Shown: in pieces, positions 28,031 to 41,011 of the stretch
How positions within the stretch are numbered: position 1 is the stretch's first letter
Layout of the letters: each line of letters opens with the position of its first letter
Origin: Atriophallophorus winterbourni
Lineage: Eukaryota; Platyhelminthes; Trematoda; Plagiorchiida; Microphallidae
Direction of reading: 5' to 3'
DNA length: 64,000 nucleotides
NCBI GenBank assembly: GCA_013407085.1
Contig: JACCGJ010001951.1
Coordinates: 1 to 64,000, forward strand
Program-made: the position numbers and the translations under genes
The notes under the pieces: generated by a model
Told to the model about the DNA's origin: nothing
The model's database searches: none
What the model saw: the letters and a program-made list of their open reading frames with translations, nothing else

Positions 28031-28479
28031 TGACTATCAATACTGTAGCTCAGGTAAGTGTGATAACTCCACGTTCACAGGACAGAAACAAATTATCAAG
28101 TATAGTGTTACGCTTGAATATATTTCAACACCATGGTATAGTGGTAAACTGCACGTACGTCTCCCACCATTGAGAGCGATGAACAACATTTTAGCCCACC
28201 GTACAAAAGCTAATAGAGTCTTCTATGGATATCACAATTCCTAACTACCGGATATCACATGTAAATCATGACGTCAACAAACAGATCATAAATACAGGGA
28301 ACCCATGCTTCAAGAGACCGCGGAGGTTAACTCCGGATAAGCTCAAAATTGCCAAAAGCGATTCCTAGCTTAAGTTGCAAATGTGAATTAACCGCCGTTC
28401 CAGAAGCATGTGGGCGAGTCCACTACACATGTCTACTAAGAAGACAGCCAACGACTAGAGATCATACAGAGATTATAGA
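28031..28479. other. no gene seen
   Basis: Between repeat D and the Ty3/gypsy fragment. No open frame of interest and no repeat partner noticed. Confidence 0.4.
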
Positions 28480-29652
28480 ATTCTGAATAAGCTCACGAAG
28501 TCGACTATTTATCCAATCCCGTATTTGCATGATTTCTCCGTGTCCCTGAATCATAAGCGAGTGTTCAACAAGATATATCTGGTTCGTTCGTATCACAAAA
28601 TTCCGTTTCACCCAGCGGACGTGCCAAATCTGCAGTGACCACAACATTTGGTCTCTCAGAATTTTTACGCGTGCCCCTGGACTTCGCAAAATTTTCAACG
28701 TTTCATGGACCAGGTTACGCATGGACTGGATTTCGACTTCGTCTACATGGACGACATTCTGTTTGCTAGTCGTTTCCCATAGAAACACCTACAACACCTT
28801 AAACAATTGTTTGAACGCTTGCGTCATTACACAGTGGGCATTGGACAGGATTCCATCGATTTTCTCAGCCATCACGTCAACTCTGACGGTATTAAACCCC
28901 TCAGCATTAAAGTTGACGCCACTACAAGCTTTCCATTGCCTGACTTTCTCCCCAAGCTGCGTAGGTTTGTTGGCTTGTCAACTACTATCGCCGCTTCATC
29001 CCAAGCTGTTCAGAGCTATTTCAACACCTGACGGACATTCTGAACCCGGAAAAAAATGCGGTTTTGAATGGATGAGTCAGGTAGACAAGCTTTCGATAAA
29101 ATAGAGCAGGAATTTTGCAAAATAGTGTTGCTAGTACACATCCAACCGCAAAATACACTCGTACTATCAACAGATGCATCCTCTGCCGCTGTCGGTGGCA
29201 TGTTACAGAGAATAAACGGCAACTTAGTACCAGTCACGTTGTTTCCAAAGAAGCTTCAATCCACTGAGCAAAAGTATAGCACGTTTGGTCGCGAACTCAT
29301 GGCGGTGTATCTGAGTATTACACACATCTGTCAGTTGCTGGGAGAACGTGAATTTGAGATACTCACAGATCATAGGCCATTGAGCTTCGCGTTTTCCTCT
29401 GCCTCTGACAAGTACAATCCACGTGAATTGCGACAATTGAACTACAACACGCAGTACACATCGAAGATTAATTATCTCGCTGGATACCAGAAAGACGTTG
29501 ACGATGCCTTGTCCAGATCTTCCATTGACAGTATCAATTTCCCCCCTACGGTTGATCTGAAAGAATTAGATACACTTCAGAGCAAGCAGAAAAACTTAAT
29601 CGATCAGTTATTCAACACCAATTTGAAGATCCAACGACTCTCTTCAGACTGA
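28480..29652 (+). pseudogene. Ty3/gypsy pol fragment (reverse transcriptase and RNase H)
   Basis: The plus strand gives, with frame changes, YPIPYLHDFS..KRVFNKIYLV (start of the reverse transcriptase), FQRFMDQVTHGLDFDFVYMD and then MDDIL (catalytic box), and an open RNase H frame from 29068: LSTDASSAAVGGMLQ, FGRELMAVYLSI, FEILTDHRPLSFAF and YLAGYQKDVDDALSR. The first Ile-Tyr-Leu replaces the usual Asp-containing motif. No integrase or LTR is present, and the fragment ends against a minus-strand LINE. Confidence 0.8.
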
Positions 29653-31231
29653 ACACGCGAGACCATAATCTTCAAAACAACGATAGGTACACCACGACCA
29701 GTGATTCTCTAAATGTATATAAGAGTCACATATTACTTTATTCACAATATGTCTCAAACCGGTGTCAGCGTACACCAATATTGTGAACAGTATTGGACCG
29801 ACTATTGAACAATATGGGACACCGCTTGTGTCTTTCATAGTTCCGTCTATTCTGAATTTTGCTTTGCGTTCAGACAAGTAACTTGCGAAACATGTTAGTA
29901 GATTTCCAGGACGCCAGCACCCTCCAGCTTCTAAAATAATAAGCAGTGATAAACTCAATCTAAGTACTCCGCTCTTCAATTGCTTGCGTCCAATCGTTTA
30001 GGGTCGTGAGGAAGGTATATAAATAAATGAATAAATAAATAAATAAATATCCAAGGCAAGCAAATGAAGATCATTAATTGAAAAACTTTTGTAAAATTAA
30101 ATTGTGGTATGTACAATTGCGAACGAATTTCATGGCTCTCGACGTAACTGATATGACTTTCACACACCAAGCGATATAATACTTTTAAAAACACTGAAAG
30201 GAGCGTAACAGGGCGGTAATCGTCCGAATCCAAACCACTGCCACCTTCGTAGATCGATGTGATAACTCCGGTTTCACAATCAGCTTGTACAATTCTGTAA
30301 TTAATTTGTGTTTAAATAAATCACATAGTGGGCTGCAGTGCTCCAGCTAACATAACTTAAGAATAGCCGGCGTTATTCAGTCTTCTACCGAGGATTTGTT
30401 AACATCTAGCCCGCGCATTTTTTTCACACAACTGTAAGATTCCCATCGACATCGCTTAGGTTTTCCACCTTTATTGAACATGGCAAAGGTGTAAGCAGGG
30501 ACACATCTGTTGGACAAAAGACTTGCGCATAAAATGATACTAGGTCATCAGCTGCATCCCTGAAGTTATCTGTCAATCCGACCGCTGTCCGAATATGAAA
30601 CACTGCAGATTTAACCTTATTCGCGTTGTTTATGATCGTGTAGTGTATTTTAGGATGTGTTACATCTGGTCTATCAGCATCCAATAGTGATATTGCTTGC
30701 CTTTGCGAATGAAATACATGATTTTGTTCCGGACAATTCGAAAACGTTCCATGTATACGTCCGTTTGAGTAATCCTGTGTGTAGCCTATGCCGAATTTCT
30801 CGTGACCAACCACTTTCGACTGCGATTGCAGAATTTGAAACAAAATGATCTATCTTATCTTTTCGGAGTATAGGTTGAGTTTTCGTCTATTTTCATACCT
30901 ATAAATCTTAAAAGGCTGAAATAGTGAGTTTCTTTATTCGTAAGATCGAGGTTCCTCTTTACTAGCATTTTAAGTGCTTCGCAAAAGCCAAAGTAATCGC
31001 CCCTTCTGATGAGTTTGACGTAATTATATGCCATTTTTCAACTGCACAAGATTTCGAAGAACAAAAGATGTGGTTAGTCACACTAAGAGGACTATGATAC
31101 TGCACTGACTCGACTGCTGTTGCTTCGGATGTAAGAATCAAATCTAGGATTGAAGATTCGTCAGGGCCTCTCTGTAAAATGAAGAAAATTACGTGGTTGT
31201 AATGAGGAATGAGATTAAACATCTCTTCCAA
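29653..31231 (-). pseudogene. CR1/Jockey-type LINE, decayed (endonuclease end to reverse transcriptase)
   Basis: In minus-strand order: 31231-30962 contains DESSILDLILTSE (the end of the endonuclease domain); 30843-30424 contains VGLTDNFRDAADDLVSFYAQVF (the segment before the polymerase); 30233-29976 contains DDYRPVTLLSVFLKVLYRLV; 29979-29644 contains FASYLSERKAKFRIDGT and SGVPYCSIVGPILFTIL, where the VPQGS-type motif is altered. Many shifts separate these pieces. A (TAAA)n tract lies at about 30020-30050. Confidence 0.75.
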
Positions 31232-31485
31232 GTGCGTGCTGTTGGTGCAAACGTTTCGTGTAAATCTGTATTAGGTTGCAATTGGTGCCCGGTCACTTAA
31301 TCTCCCAACACTTAATCCTCAGACACATATTAACATAGCATAAGTGACCATTTCCATCCCTTCTACGTTATTTTTCTGTATAATTGGTCAATGATTTGTA
31401 TTGCGCATCAACTCTAGCATAAAAATAATTTATTAGCACTATACGCATTTACTAGATGTTTTTGCTAGGAGAAATTACAGGAAAT

Positions 31486-31587
31486 ATTTTGTGGTGCCCA
31501 CACACCTATCTCTTGCACACCACTACCGGTTTCTGGCTGTTTGCAATCGTCAGGTGTGAGAGTAAGATGAGGTTTAGTGAGCCCTGA
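31486..31587 (+). repeat. repeat H, single arm (paired hairpin copy at 42743-42928)
   Basis: Carries 'ttgcacaccactaccggttt' and 'ctggctgtttgcaatcgtca' plus the loop words 'agtaagatgaggtttagtga', matching the left arm and loop of the hairpin at 42743-42928. Confidence 0.75.
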
Positions 31588-33184
31588 AATAGTGGTTAAA
31601 TATTAAACAACGTTATACTCGCATGCCACTGTTGTATAGGGTTCTTGAACAGAACCGCGATGTTCAAATACAGAATCAATAAGTTGTTCCTTGACTGGCG
31701 CCCCTTGCGCCTTGTAACGTCAGTGACATGAGTAACGCGTATTCCACCTGTTTCTCAGTTCGACAAGTTCAAAACCACAATTCGGATGTTATACGGTACT
31801 GTAACAATTACAACAACAACAATTACAACAACAATAATTATACAAACCTCAACTGTATAGGAACGGACAGCAAACAGTGGAGCCAAAATACTCCGGAATC
31901 AATTATATCAAATGGAAACAAGTTCAATGACGACCTGAGATATAAATAGAATGAAACGAGTTACCAAAATTGCCGTCCAAAATGTCTATCAAAGACAAGA
32001 CACCCAAAAGTGGTGTCAAAATACAAACCAATTACAATTGCGCAAAATGGCAACCAAATTCAACAACAATGTCCGACAATGGCATAAACGATGAATTGAA
32101 ACAAAAGCTTCACCAAATATGTGAACAATAAAAAAATTACGAAAGCAAAGTTTAAGTTCTAAATTCTTAAGAGTAAACAAACAAAACACAAATTCAAGTC
32201 ACAAAATTCGGTATTGTATAAAAGTAGAAAGTAGAAAGAGAAACGAAGAATTTTAAAGCTATATAACACTTAACATGTCTCTTACACGCCTTTAAAACCA
32301 ATGTAAATTAAAGGGATTTCGTACGTTAATGGTTGGCCGACATAAACATAAAAAATTACGTTACACATGCATATTCTAACTATATATAAATTGTTAATAT
32401 GCAATTTACAAAGCCTTTGAAATCTCGCTTGATATGCTCACCAGTTCTGTGAACGATTGGGAATTTTCGGTGTAAATTGTTTTAATGGTCAACGGTGTTG
32501 TGTAAGACGTTGTAATTTGAGTTTGAATTTCGTTCGTGAAGTTATTTCGTTCGTTATTTATAACATGAATCCAACTTTTTTGTTCGATGCTTAATCCTGT
32601 CAAAGTAATTACACCAAGACTTGCATTGGATATTCACTAGCAAGACGAACATGTATATAGCGTATCCACGATAAGATTAGGGCGCGAAACTCCGCTTCAA
32701 ACATTTAACTATGTCAGACAACCTCTTGTTTGAAACCGAGATCAATATTCGGATTGACATCACAATTGTTATTTTACCCCGTTCAAACTCATGTGTTCGG
32801 GTCAACCGCAAGCCGTATGTGGAAACAATTATATTGGTATACAAATCGTGCCCACGAAATGCCTTACGGTCTAACAGCGAAACTTGATCATTCAAGCAAG
32901 ACACGGACGGAAGCAGACAGGTTTCCATTTATGTAGCTTCTATGGCGCCTAAACTATATTAAAAATGGATTTGGGTAACAACAAATGTGATGCCTATAGC
33001 TATTCTACAGGGAACGACCGCTTTACTGACTCACCGCCACCAAAACAGGCTTGGTTTTGTTTATAGTGTTATGTTCTTTATTAAAAAGGACTTTCAAACA
33101 AGTCGATCCAACAATTATCTATTCAAAAAACGTAAAATGACAAGAAGCAAATCGATTGTGAAATAATTATTAATTAACGGTGTT
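31588..33184. other. AT-rich, AAC-rich region, no gene recognised
   Basis: Contains an (AAC/AAT)n-like microsatellite at about 31800-31850 and open frames without motifs (32406-32603 and 32677-32928 minus, 31728-31949 plus). No exon chain or catalytic motif was found. Confidence 0.4.
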
Positions 33185-33420
33185 CTGTCACTTATTCTCC
33201 AGACACTTCATCACCAATGAAGGTATTTAAGCTAAGATTCAAGATAAAAAGAATTTTAAATGTGTGCAATTACTCTTAAATATGGCACAAGTCACAAAGT
33301 TCGATGAACATTGATTTACATTGGACACGAGTTTTGGTCGCAGAAACATTCAAATAATGACAATATCGGTTGGAGATGTAGTAAGTTCGTCACACAAGTA
33401 TAAAGCGAAATTAGTTATAT
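33185..33420 (+). repeat. repeat I, second copy
   Basis: Similar to 4590-4840: 'gtcacttattctccagacac', 'gtatttaagctaag', 'acgagttttggtcgcag', 'gagatgtagtaagttcgtca'. Confidence 0.65.
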
Positions 33421-33829
33421 CAAATGATGATATTTCACGTAATTTTGCACTTCCCAATCACGAGTGCAACAAAGAACATTTTTAGCGAACAATGTGATGG
33501 CTAAATTGAAAGGAAAAATGTTATAAATTAATGCAACTCCCTCGGCCTCGCTGTCTTTGGTCACATTCGGTCTGTCATTAGGCTGTCTCTATAAATATAT
33601 CACTAGAACATTTCGGATACCTAGTGTATTGCACACTTTTTGCATAAATCTGAATGACATTAATGAAATCTGCAAGCAAACTAATTTGAGTCTCAAGCCA
33701 GGCATAACAGGCATTCCACATGCCATTTGCATAATGGGTGGTGACGATTTTAAATATCTTCTACTTAACTCATTTATCACTTCAATTGAATCTGGAATCT
33801 CCCATTTAGAATGAAAACAATCTGTCGTT

Positions 33830-34297
33830 ACATCAAGTCATAAATCTGGCTCAAAGCACACGGTATCGAATTATCGCCCAATTAACCACACAGCAATACT
33901 ATCTAGATTAGTTGAAATAGTAAAAAGGCTATCTTGATTCACTTAACTACAAGTTTTTCTCTAAAGCTCAACATGGCTTCTTGAATGGAAGATTTTGCAT
34001 TAAATGCCATTTTAAATGCCCTGACTTTATTACTACATCGATTAAGGAAGGTTTGGCAGCTGTAGTTGTCTTCCTAGACATAACTGAAGCATTTGATACT
34101 GATCCGCATAAGTTATTATTATCGAAACTTGAATCAAATGGCATCGGCGGTAATCTTCTTTCGTGGTTAACGACTTTCTTACTTGTCGCACTTACTCTAT
34201 TGAAGTTAATGGCCTTAGATCTCGCAGCCTGCCTATTTCAAGTGGGGTGATTCTAGGTAGCGTATTACGCCACTCACTGTTACTTATATATAGATAT

Positions 34298-34334
<37 letters not shown>

Positions 34335-35100
34335 CTATATATATATAATCAAGCACAAATTTGTATAGCCTGACTAAACAATGATTTAGCTGCACTTACA
34401 GATTTGGGGACAAATGAAGATCTTACGTTCTCAACAGCAAAATCAAATTTTATGCCTATAAGATGCACGACACAAGATAAATTAATTCCTCTTAAGAATA
34501 ACGCAATTCAAATGATTGACAGGATTTAGGATTTCGATGTTCTGCATCACTCACTTTCAATAAACAGATACGCAAACTTATTACAAAAGCCAAGCAAAGT
34601 ATGTATATTATACACAGATCTATAATTCAACCTCATTGTAAAAAAGAAATGTATAAATTATTCATCATTCCACTTCTAGACTATTGTAACATAATACATA
34701 CCAATATAAAAAATCAGATGTCATAGTTTTAGAAAATATACGACGTACTTTCTCAAAATCCATTATCGGATATAACCCAAAATGATCATATAGTGAATGA
34801 TGTATATAACTGAAACCCGATCCCTTATGTTTCGCAGACTGAAGCATAATCTTATCTTATCATTCGAAAACCTGTCAACGGATAATATAAAAATGAGTTT
34901 AAATCTTCACTACTGCATGATTTTAAGTATAGCTTGAGGAACAGTAAAAAACTATTAAATTTCGAAGGTTTTATACCTAACTAAGGAACGATTTCGACTT
35001 GACTAAATATGCTGAACTGTGAAGTCTTCTTCCAAAATATATAAGACACAGCTCCTCTTTAAATGAATTCAAATCACATCTGAATTCATTTGTTACCATA
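33830..35100 (+). pseudogene. CR1/Jockey-type LINE reverse transcriptase, decayed
   Basis: The frame 33981-34250 reads VVVFLDITEAFDTDPHKLLL and SKLESNGIGGNLLSWLTTFL, a standard reverse transcriptase stretch (L-D-x-x-x-A-F-D). A remnant of the next block follows, then an (AT)n insertion at about 34285-34345. Downstream pieces (FDVLHHSLSINRYANLLQKP; thumb-like sequence to about 35050) belong to the same element. Confidence 0.75.
34285..34347. repeat. (AT)n microsatellite
   Basis: About 60 bp of TA/ATAT repeats expanded inside the LINE fragment. Confidence 0.9.
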
Positions 35101-35186
35101 AAACAATTCGCGATCTTTTTAAATTAGATGTTCTACCTGAGGATTTAAATAATAATAGCATTCCTGGGTATTCATTTTAAATAAAT

Positions 35187-35365
35187 TTTCATAACGTTCG
35201 AAACAACATTCTCTTGCTTTCGAGTATTTAATTTACAGTATAATTTCTCGATACGCACATAAATGAAACTGGCCCGCAGGAGACCTCAACCTAGCGAAAT
35301 AAATAAATTTGGGAAATCAACAACAGCGCTCTTCACGCATCCTCGATGGACATTATCATTTAAAC
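35187..35365 (-). repeat. dispersed repeat D, inverted relative to 27778-28030
   Basis: Reverse complement of the 27778-28030 copy without its insertion: 'attctcttgctttcgagtat', 'gcccgcaggagacctcaac', 'catcctcgatggacattatc'. Confidence 0.7.
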
Positions 35366-35402
35366 ATCAGTGCTGTCGGGAACATTCATTGACTTTTTCT
35401 CG

Positions 35403-35640
35403 CCATGCCAGTGTTTTTGTATTATATCGGAACACGTTAAGATGATCTGAAAGCAACTTGTAAATACTGTTGCCTTTATATTTATTGAACGTCAAATTCC
35501 GCTGGACAAATGAACTTGAAATTTTTTGCAAATGTACATACTACAATCTGATTGTACAAACCTTTTGGAAATTATTGACCATGGTCAACATGCCTTGGAT
35601 TTCTGAGAATAAAATTTTTTTATTTACTTATTTGTTTATT
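35403..35640 (+). repeat. dispersed repeat C (inverted copy at 40228-40460)
   Basis: Shares in reverse complement 'tttatatttattgaacgtca', 'aaattccgctg', 'ctgattgtacaaa' and a TTTA-rich 3' end. The 40228-40460 copy cuts into an LTR retrotransposon ORF, so C is itself mobile. The TTTA tail suggests a LINE 3' end or a SINE. Confidence 0.8.
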
Positions 35641-35739
35641 TATGTAGTTGACACATTTGAGAAATTAGCCTAATCTATTCCTCAAAGTGAGAGGATGAAT
35701 GAACTGTTATCTTATTTTCTAAATACCTTTTTTCGAGGT

Positions 35740-35945
35740 AGTTGAGGTAGAAGAGAAAACTTTGCACCCGCTATATTTCCACCTGAAACCTGGAATAAGT
35801 ATGAAGACGCAAATAATGGTGTTGCCCAAACGAATAGTGCTGTAGAATGCTGGTGTCATGCATTACAGTCACTCTTTTCTTGCCAACATCCCACCAGATG
35901 TACATTTCTCAACGGTTAACGAAAGGATTGCTGATAACATACGGG
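35740..35945 (+). pseudogene. MULE transposase C-terminal fragment, second copy
   Basis: Matches 4983-5205: ENFAPAIFPPETWNKYEDAN then NGVAQTNSAVECWCHALQSL and FSCQHPT. The signature W-H is changed to W-C-H with stops soon after, so it is more decayed than the first copy. Confidence 0.7.
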
Positions 35946-36734
35946 CTCCGTTCTTCAAGCAAGTGCTGGGGTTCATATCAAACAAAAGAAGATGTATGCT
36001 GAGATATGCTTCAGGACATTTCGAGCAATCGAGTGATACTCAACTACCAAAAGATTGAAGTCCTTAAAATCTATTGCAAATCTCTGCTGCTAAATAAATT
36101 TATTTGAACGTTTTCTGCGTTCTTCAGAATTATTCAAACTGGGGATTAAATGCCTTGGAATTAAGTGTCAGTAAACATTATAATCACCCATTATCGTGAT
36201 GATCTTTGGCAGGTTATGCGTAAATCGAATCGGAAAAGACTCTGGCAACAAAAGTTTGAAGCATTCCCGCAACACTGTTGTAGCCTATGCGTTGGTTTTG
36301 AACACGGTATCACTCGAATAAAGCGTGGCAAACCAGAGACGTATATCACTGGTGTTGAATGAAGGTAAGCTAAAATGATTCATGAAATCATCTTCATTCT
36401 GGTCCCCGGTATTTGTATTGGGGCTCATAGGGCATGAGTCAAATAGAAATGATTGAATATTCGGTCTCACCAATGTGTAGGTGATACTAAGGAATAGATC
36501 GTTGGGCTGCGTGTTTTTTTTCTTATAGCCGCATGCATGTCGACTTCGAGACAACCACAGAGGAACAAAGACTGCACGTGAGAAAGAAGTTTATTGCTAT
36601 CGAGTTTATTGACCATGTACAAAGGAGTTATAACAGGTTATTATTATTTACAGAGTTAACGAGCATTAACTTAATGAAATGTGCGTAATAACAATAAAAA
36701 GAAATCGATAGATCAATATAGTGCTATTGGTAAT

Positions 36735-37160
36735 TATAATGAAACTGTAACTGACCAAACAGTCTAAGGAAATTTGAGTTCAACGTTAATGAATTCATTC
36801 ACGATATAAACACCAATGTGTCTATCCAACGGTTGAGTTACTCGTCCAAGCTTACCAAGATATTGACAAGACAATACGTGAGATGAGTACGGTACTATTG
36901 AAGCAAAATAATTATACAATAAAAAGAGAAAACCTCAATTATTCTGCTTCGTACTGAATCCAAAAACACGAATAATTAACAGTTACAATGACAACGAGGT
37001 ATCGCAACTGCAAATAGCGCGGGAACGGCCAAATAAAGATAACAGAAAAATAGGCTTGATAAGGAATAATGTCAAGTAGTTAAATAAAACAAAATGGTAA
37101 AAGTATACAAAAATACTAGCAGATTTAAACAATAAGATGTCAGTAAAATAAATTCTCACT
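36735..37160 (+). repeat. ~400-bp direct repeat, left copy (right copy 43170-43595)
   Basis: Near-identical to 43170-43595 in the same orientation over about 400 bp, including 'tatccaacggttgagttact', 'gacaagacaatacgtgagat' and 'tacaatgacaacgaggtatc'. Together the copies bracket the gypsy-like element (37209-41503) and the BEL/Pao fragment (41520-42430). They could be the LTRs of the BEL/Pao element or an internal 5' segment duplicated by rearrangement. Confidence 0.75.
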
Positions 37161-37208
37161 AATCGCTGATTATATTATACTGGCAATCAGACGTTATTAT
37201 CGCGGAAC

Positions 37209-37382
37209 TGTGATGATTGTTCGAATAACAATCAATAATAATCGATAATGCTGTCATTCAAATTCTCGTTGTTAGTTACATTAATTAATACACACTGTGT
37301 GATTCGAGTCGGCGTGGTTAATTCTCAGTTCTATTCCTGGGTTAGTTATTTCGCTCAATTTAATACAATTTAATTCATTACA
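37209..37382 (+). repeat. 5' LTR
   Basis: Begins TG and ends CA. Matches the 3' LTR along its whole length with scattered differences. Confidence 0.93.
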
Positions 37383-37383
37383 A

Positions 37384-38130
37384 TTGGCGTCGCGAGCAGC
37401 TATGTCGTTCGGACCGCTCAATATTCATGGAACTCCTAGAGAAATAGAAGATTACCTGAACCGTTTTGAATTTCGGTGTCTCACCAAGGGTCAAATTCTG
37501 GATTCAATCATCACTGCGCATTTTCTTACCTCAGCAGAAGAAGATGATTATGCTCTGTTGAGAAACGTATCATTCCCTATCCCACCTGCAAAAAAGACTT
37601 TCAATGAATTGAAATCAATTTTATTAGCGCATGTCACTCCGAAAAATTTCAAAATTGATGAACGTGCACGCTTTAATACAATGCAAAGACAAGAAAACCA
37701 ATCTATTCGTCAATTTATTCTGCAATTGCAAACACAAGCTTCAGGCTGTGCACTTGAAGACAAACTATATTATCATTTAAGAGATCGTTTAATTGCTGGT
37801 ATCAATGAACCCGATTTATATCGTCAATCATTGATGTTGAATAATCAAACTTTTGAAAATGTCAAGAGAATATGCGAACAATATTAGGATGTTTCAAAAG
37901 AAATTATTCGTCAAATTAATGCTGACACTCAAACTGTTTTGTTCGGAACCTCCAGATCTAAACATCAGTCCAGCAACCGACCACAGCGAAAAAGTGATTC
38001 TGATGTCAAACCACACAGACTTAGCAAATATGGTGAAAGCAATTCCAATTTTGACAAACAGAAGGTTGGAAATTTTGCATCTTGTGGCAAGTTACATTCT
38101 CGATTTACTTGTCCATTTCGTAATGCTTAA
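37384..38130 (+). pseudogene. gag-like region of the LTR element with zinc knuckles
   Basis: An open frame of 167 codons (37384-37887) encodes a capsid-like region (MSFGPLNIHGTPREIEDYLN, then RFNTMQRQENQSIRQFILQL). After a stop the same frame continues through a Lys/Ser-rich linker to a Cys-His cluster: CGKLHSRFTCPF and, after a second stop at 38128-38130, CFKCVKLGHIKSVC (C-x2-C-x4-H-x4-C). Two in-frame stops mark it as dead. Confidence 0.8.
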
Positions 38131-38256
38131 TGTTTTAAATGTGTCAAACTTGGACATATTAAGTCAGTTTGTCGAAATTATAAGACATGTTATGTGCATA
38201 GTAATGATACAAAAGTCGTCAATGTTGAAAATCAAATCAGCTGACTATCATTATCA

Positions 38257-38553
38257 GTGTCACCATACACAGTGTCTCATATTCCTAAACGTATATTCAG
38301 TAGTTATGGTTCCAAAGAATTTATACTTCATACAGGAAGTGTGGAATCATTAATTTCATTGAATGACTTGAAACATTTTGCCCCTGATGCTCAAATTCAT
38401 CAATCTGACATTTCGATTCACGGCTTGACAGGACATTCTGTACCTGTTGTCGGAGTTTGCTCTATTGCAGTCAGATATGGTCCTGCTAAACCAGTTGAGT
38501 GTCCGTTCATTGTTACAAAATCTGGTCCACATATCCTCGGTTTAAATCGCTAA
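38257..38553 (+). pseudogene. aspartic-protease region of the LTR element, catalytic Asp lost
   Basis: Frame with FILHTGSVESLISLNDLK, where the family has D-T-G at the active site; here His replaces the Asp. GPHILGLNR then a stop ends it. Confidence 0.7.
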
Positions 38554-38649
38554 AGTTACTCAATATTGACTTTTCCTTTTTGTCTACAAGTTCATTATCA
38601 AAATTTGACTCTCATCTAATAAAAGATTTAATTTGTCTGTGTGCATCGC

Positions 38650-39905
38650 ATTTCGGTGGCATGAACATAAAACCTATTCATTTAGAAATAACTGGTGATC
38701 CTATATTTATGAAACGTCGCCTAATTGCATATGGTGTAAGGGAACCTGTTCGAAAAGTGATAAATTCTTTGTGTGAACGTGGAATGTTTGTTCTAGTAAC
38801 AGGCTCCAGATAGGCCACACCAATAGTTACACCTCTGAAAAGAGATGGACAAACGCCCCGTGTTTGTGGAGATTACAGAGTGACACTGAACCCTCGATTA
38901 ATGAAACGAAGTTGTACAACTGAAGAACCCGAAGCTATTTTATCTCGTTTACATGGTTCATGTGTTTTCTCTAAAATCGATCTGAAGGATGCCTACCTAC
39001 AGATACCACTTGATGAAGCATCAAGTGAAGCTACAACCATTAACACGCTTTCTGGATTGTATGGTTATACGTTTCTTCCGTTTGGCCTATCTGTTTCATC
39101 AGCTGTATTTCAAGATGTTATAAACAATATTGTTGATGGTCTCCCTGGTGTCGAAGTCTATCAAGACGATATTATTATTCATGCACTCGATACTCGTGTT
39201 CACGATCAACGTTTGTTAGCTTTACTCTCTCGTCTTAAACATTATAACGTGAAATTGAATCCAGATAAATGCATCATTTCTGTTGATGACATTGATTGTT
39301 TCGGATACCGTGTATTGTCTAATGGACTCCGTCTAGACTAGAATCGTCTGGTGGAAATGAAATAGAAAAATACTTCTAGTGAACTTTGATCGGTAATGGG
39401 AGTGCTACAATATTATTCTTGCTTCATCCTAAATTTTGCAACAGTTGCCAATTCATTGTTTACATTACTGAAGGCTACAACGTTCAAGTGGACTTCCGAA
39501 CATGAAAAGACACTTCGGGATATTTTATCCATATTTCAATCCAGTGCTGTACTCAAGCTGTTTACACCAAATGTGCGTTCTGTTTTAATCACGAATGCAT
39601 CTCCCTATGGAATTGGTGCTGTTTTAGAGCAAAATGGTCATCCAGTATTGTGTATTTCACGTCGACTAAGTAAAGCAGAACAAAAATGAGCTCAGATTCA
39701 TCGAGAAGCGCTTGCTGTTTACTGGGCTGTCATCCGCTTACACAAATATTTTTTTGGTCACGAATTCACTATGGTAACTGATCATGAAGCACTGAAATTA
39801 TTTACAATCCGACATCTCCATTGGCAAAATCTACTGCAGCAATGGTTTAGCGATGGAGCATAACACTTGGTGCATATAATTACACCATTGAACATCTCAG
39901 TGCAA
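38650..39905 (+). pseudogene. reverse transcriptase and RNase H region of the LTR element
   Basis: Reads VFSKIDLKDAYLQIPLDEAS, FLPFGLSVSSAVFQDVI, then the catalytic VYQDDIIIHA and LNPDKCIISVDDIDCFGY. After stops it continues with the tether FKWTSEHEKTL and RNase H LITNASPYGIGAVLEQNGHP and TMVTDHEALKLF. The first RNase H acidic residue (T-D-A-S) is Asn here. Several in-frame stops (e.g. 39339-39341, 39687-39689). Confidence 0.85.
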
Positions 39906-40227
39906 AATAAATTCCGCATGTAGATTACTTATCCCGCAATGCTGTGACATATGAAAAAACTGACAGTACAGACTGCTTGTTGATCCAACCACTGTGTGTA
40001 TCCCGTTCAGATTTACGATTTAAGACGAAGAAATATTTTGTTCCGATAATCGCTGCAGTTAAACGAGGTTGGTCAGCCATATACAAGAAAAAAATATCTA
40101 GCTTACTATCAGCGCCGTTATGAATTATGTGTAACACCTGAAGGTCTGTTGTGTGTAAATGATCGTATTGTCATTCCTCCCCCACTTCGGAAACAAATAC
40201 TTGATGATTTGCATTCGGGACACTTAG

Positions 40228-40460
40228 ATAAACAAATAAATAAATTTTATTTTCGGAAATCCTAGTCATGTTAAACATGATCAATAATTTCCAAAGCTTT
40301 GTACAATCAGATTATAGTATGTAGATTTGCAAAAACAATTTGTTCGAGGTCATTTGTTTCAGCGGAATTTGACGTTCAATAAATATAAAGGTAACAGTAT
40401 TTAAAATGGTTTTCAGGTAATCGGTACGTGATCCGATATAGTACTAAAACACAGGTATTG
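40228..40460 (-). repeat. dispersed repeat C inserted in the LTR element
   Basis: Splits the integrase zinc-finger region: HSGH-type coding stops at about 40227 and resumes at about 40461. It is the inverted copy of 35403-35640. Confidence 0.8.
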
Positions 40461-41011
40461 CGAGGAAAAGTCTAGAATGTTATGGGCAACACTGAGATTG
40501 ATACTGATATCCGCAGAAATGCTTCTTTATGCCATTCCTGGAAGCACAAATTATTCTGTCATCCATCAAAATGGACTCTATGGTCATTAGCTTGTGAAGC
40601 CTGGCCACGTATTCATATGGATTATTGCGGACCGTTTCTAGAGAAATACTATGCTCTTGTGATTATCGATTCGTATTCAAAATGGCCAGAAGTTTTCCTT
40701 ACTACTGAACCCAATTCTAATTTCACAATGCTTGCATTACGAGTGAAAATAGGAGCCATTTTTCTGCTTCATATGTTACTCAGTGGCTACATTTACTTGG
40801 TTGCCGACATTTGTTTAATGCACCCAGACATTCACAGTTGAATGGATTAGCCGAAAACTTTGTAGCTACGCTAAAACGTGTTATTTCCTTTTGTTCTCCA
40901 ACAACATCTAATGAACTTGATCGTTTTATTGACAATATCTTGCTTAAATATTGTAATAGTAAACATTCAACTACTGGAAATACACCATCAAGGTTATCAA
41001 AATCTCGATAA
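40461..41011 (+). pseudogene. integrase region of the LTR element
   Basis: Reads HMDYCGPF and LVIIDSYSKWPEVF (first catalytic Asp and its surroundings). A rearranged part follows where the second Asp (T/S-D-N-G) should be; it resumes with HSQLNGLAENFVATLKRVIS carrying the catalytic Glu and HSTTGNTPSRL. Dead copy. Confidence 0.8.
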
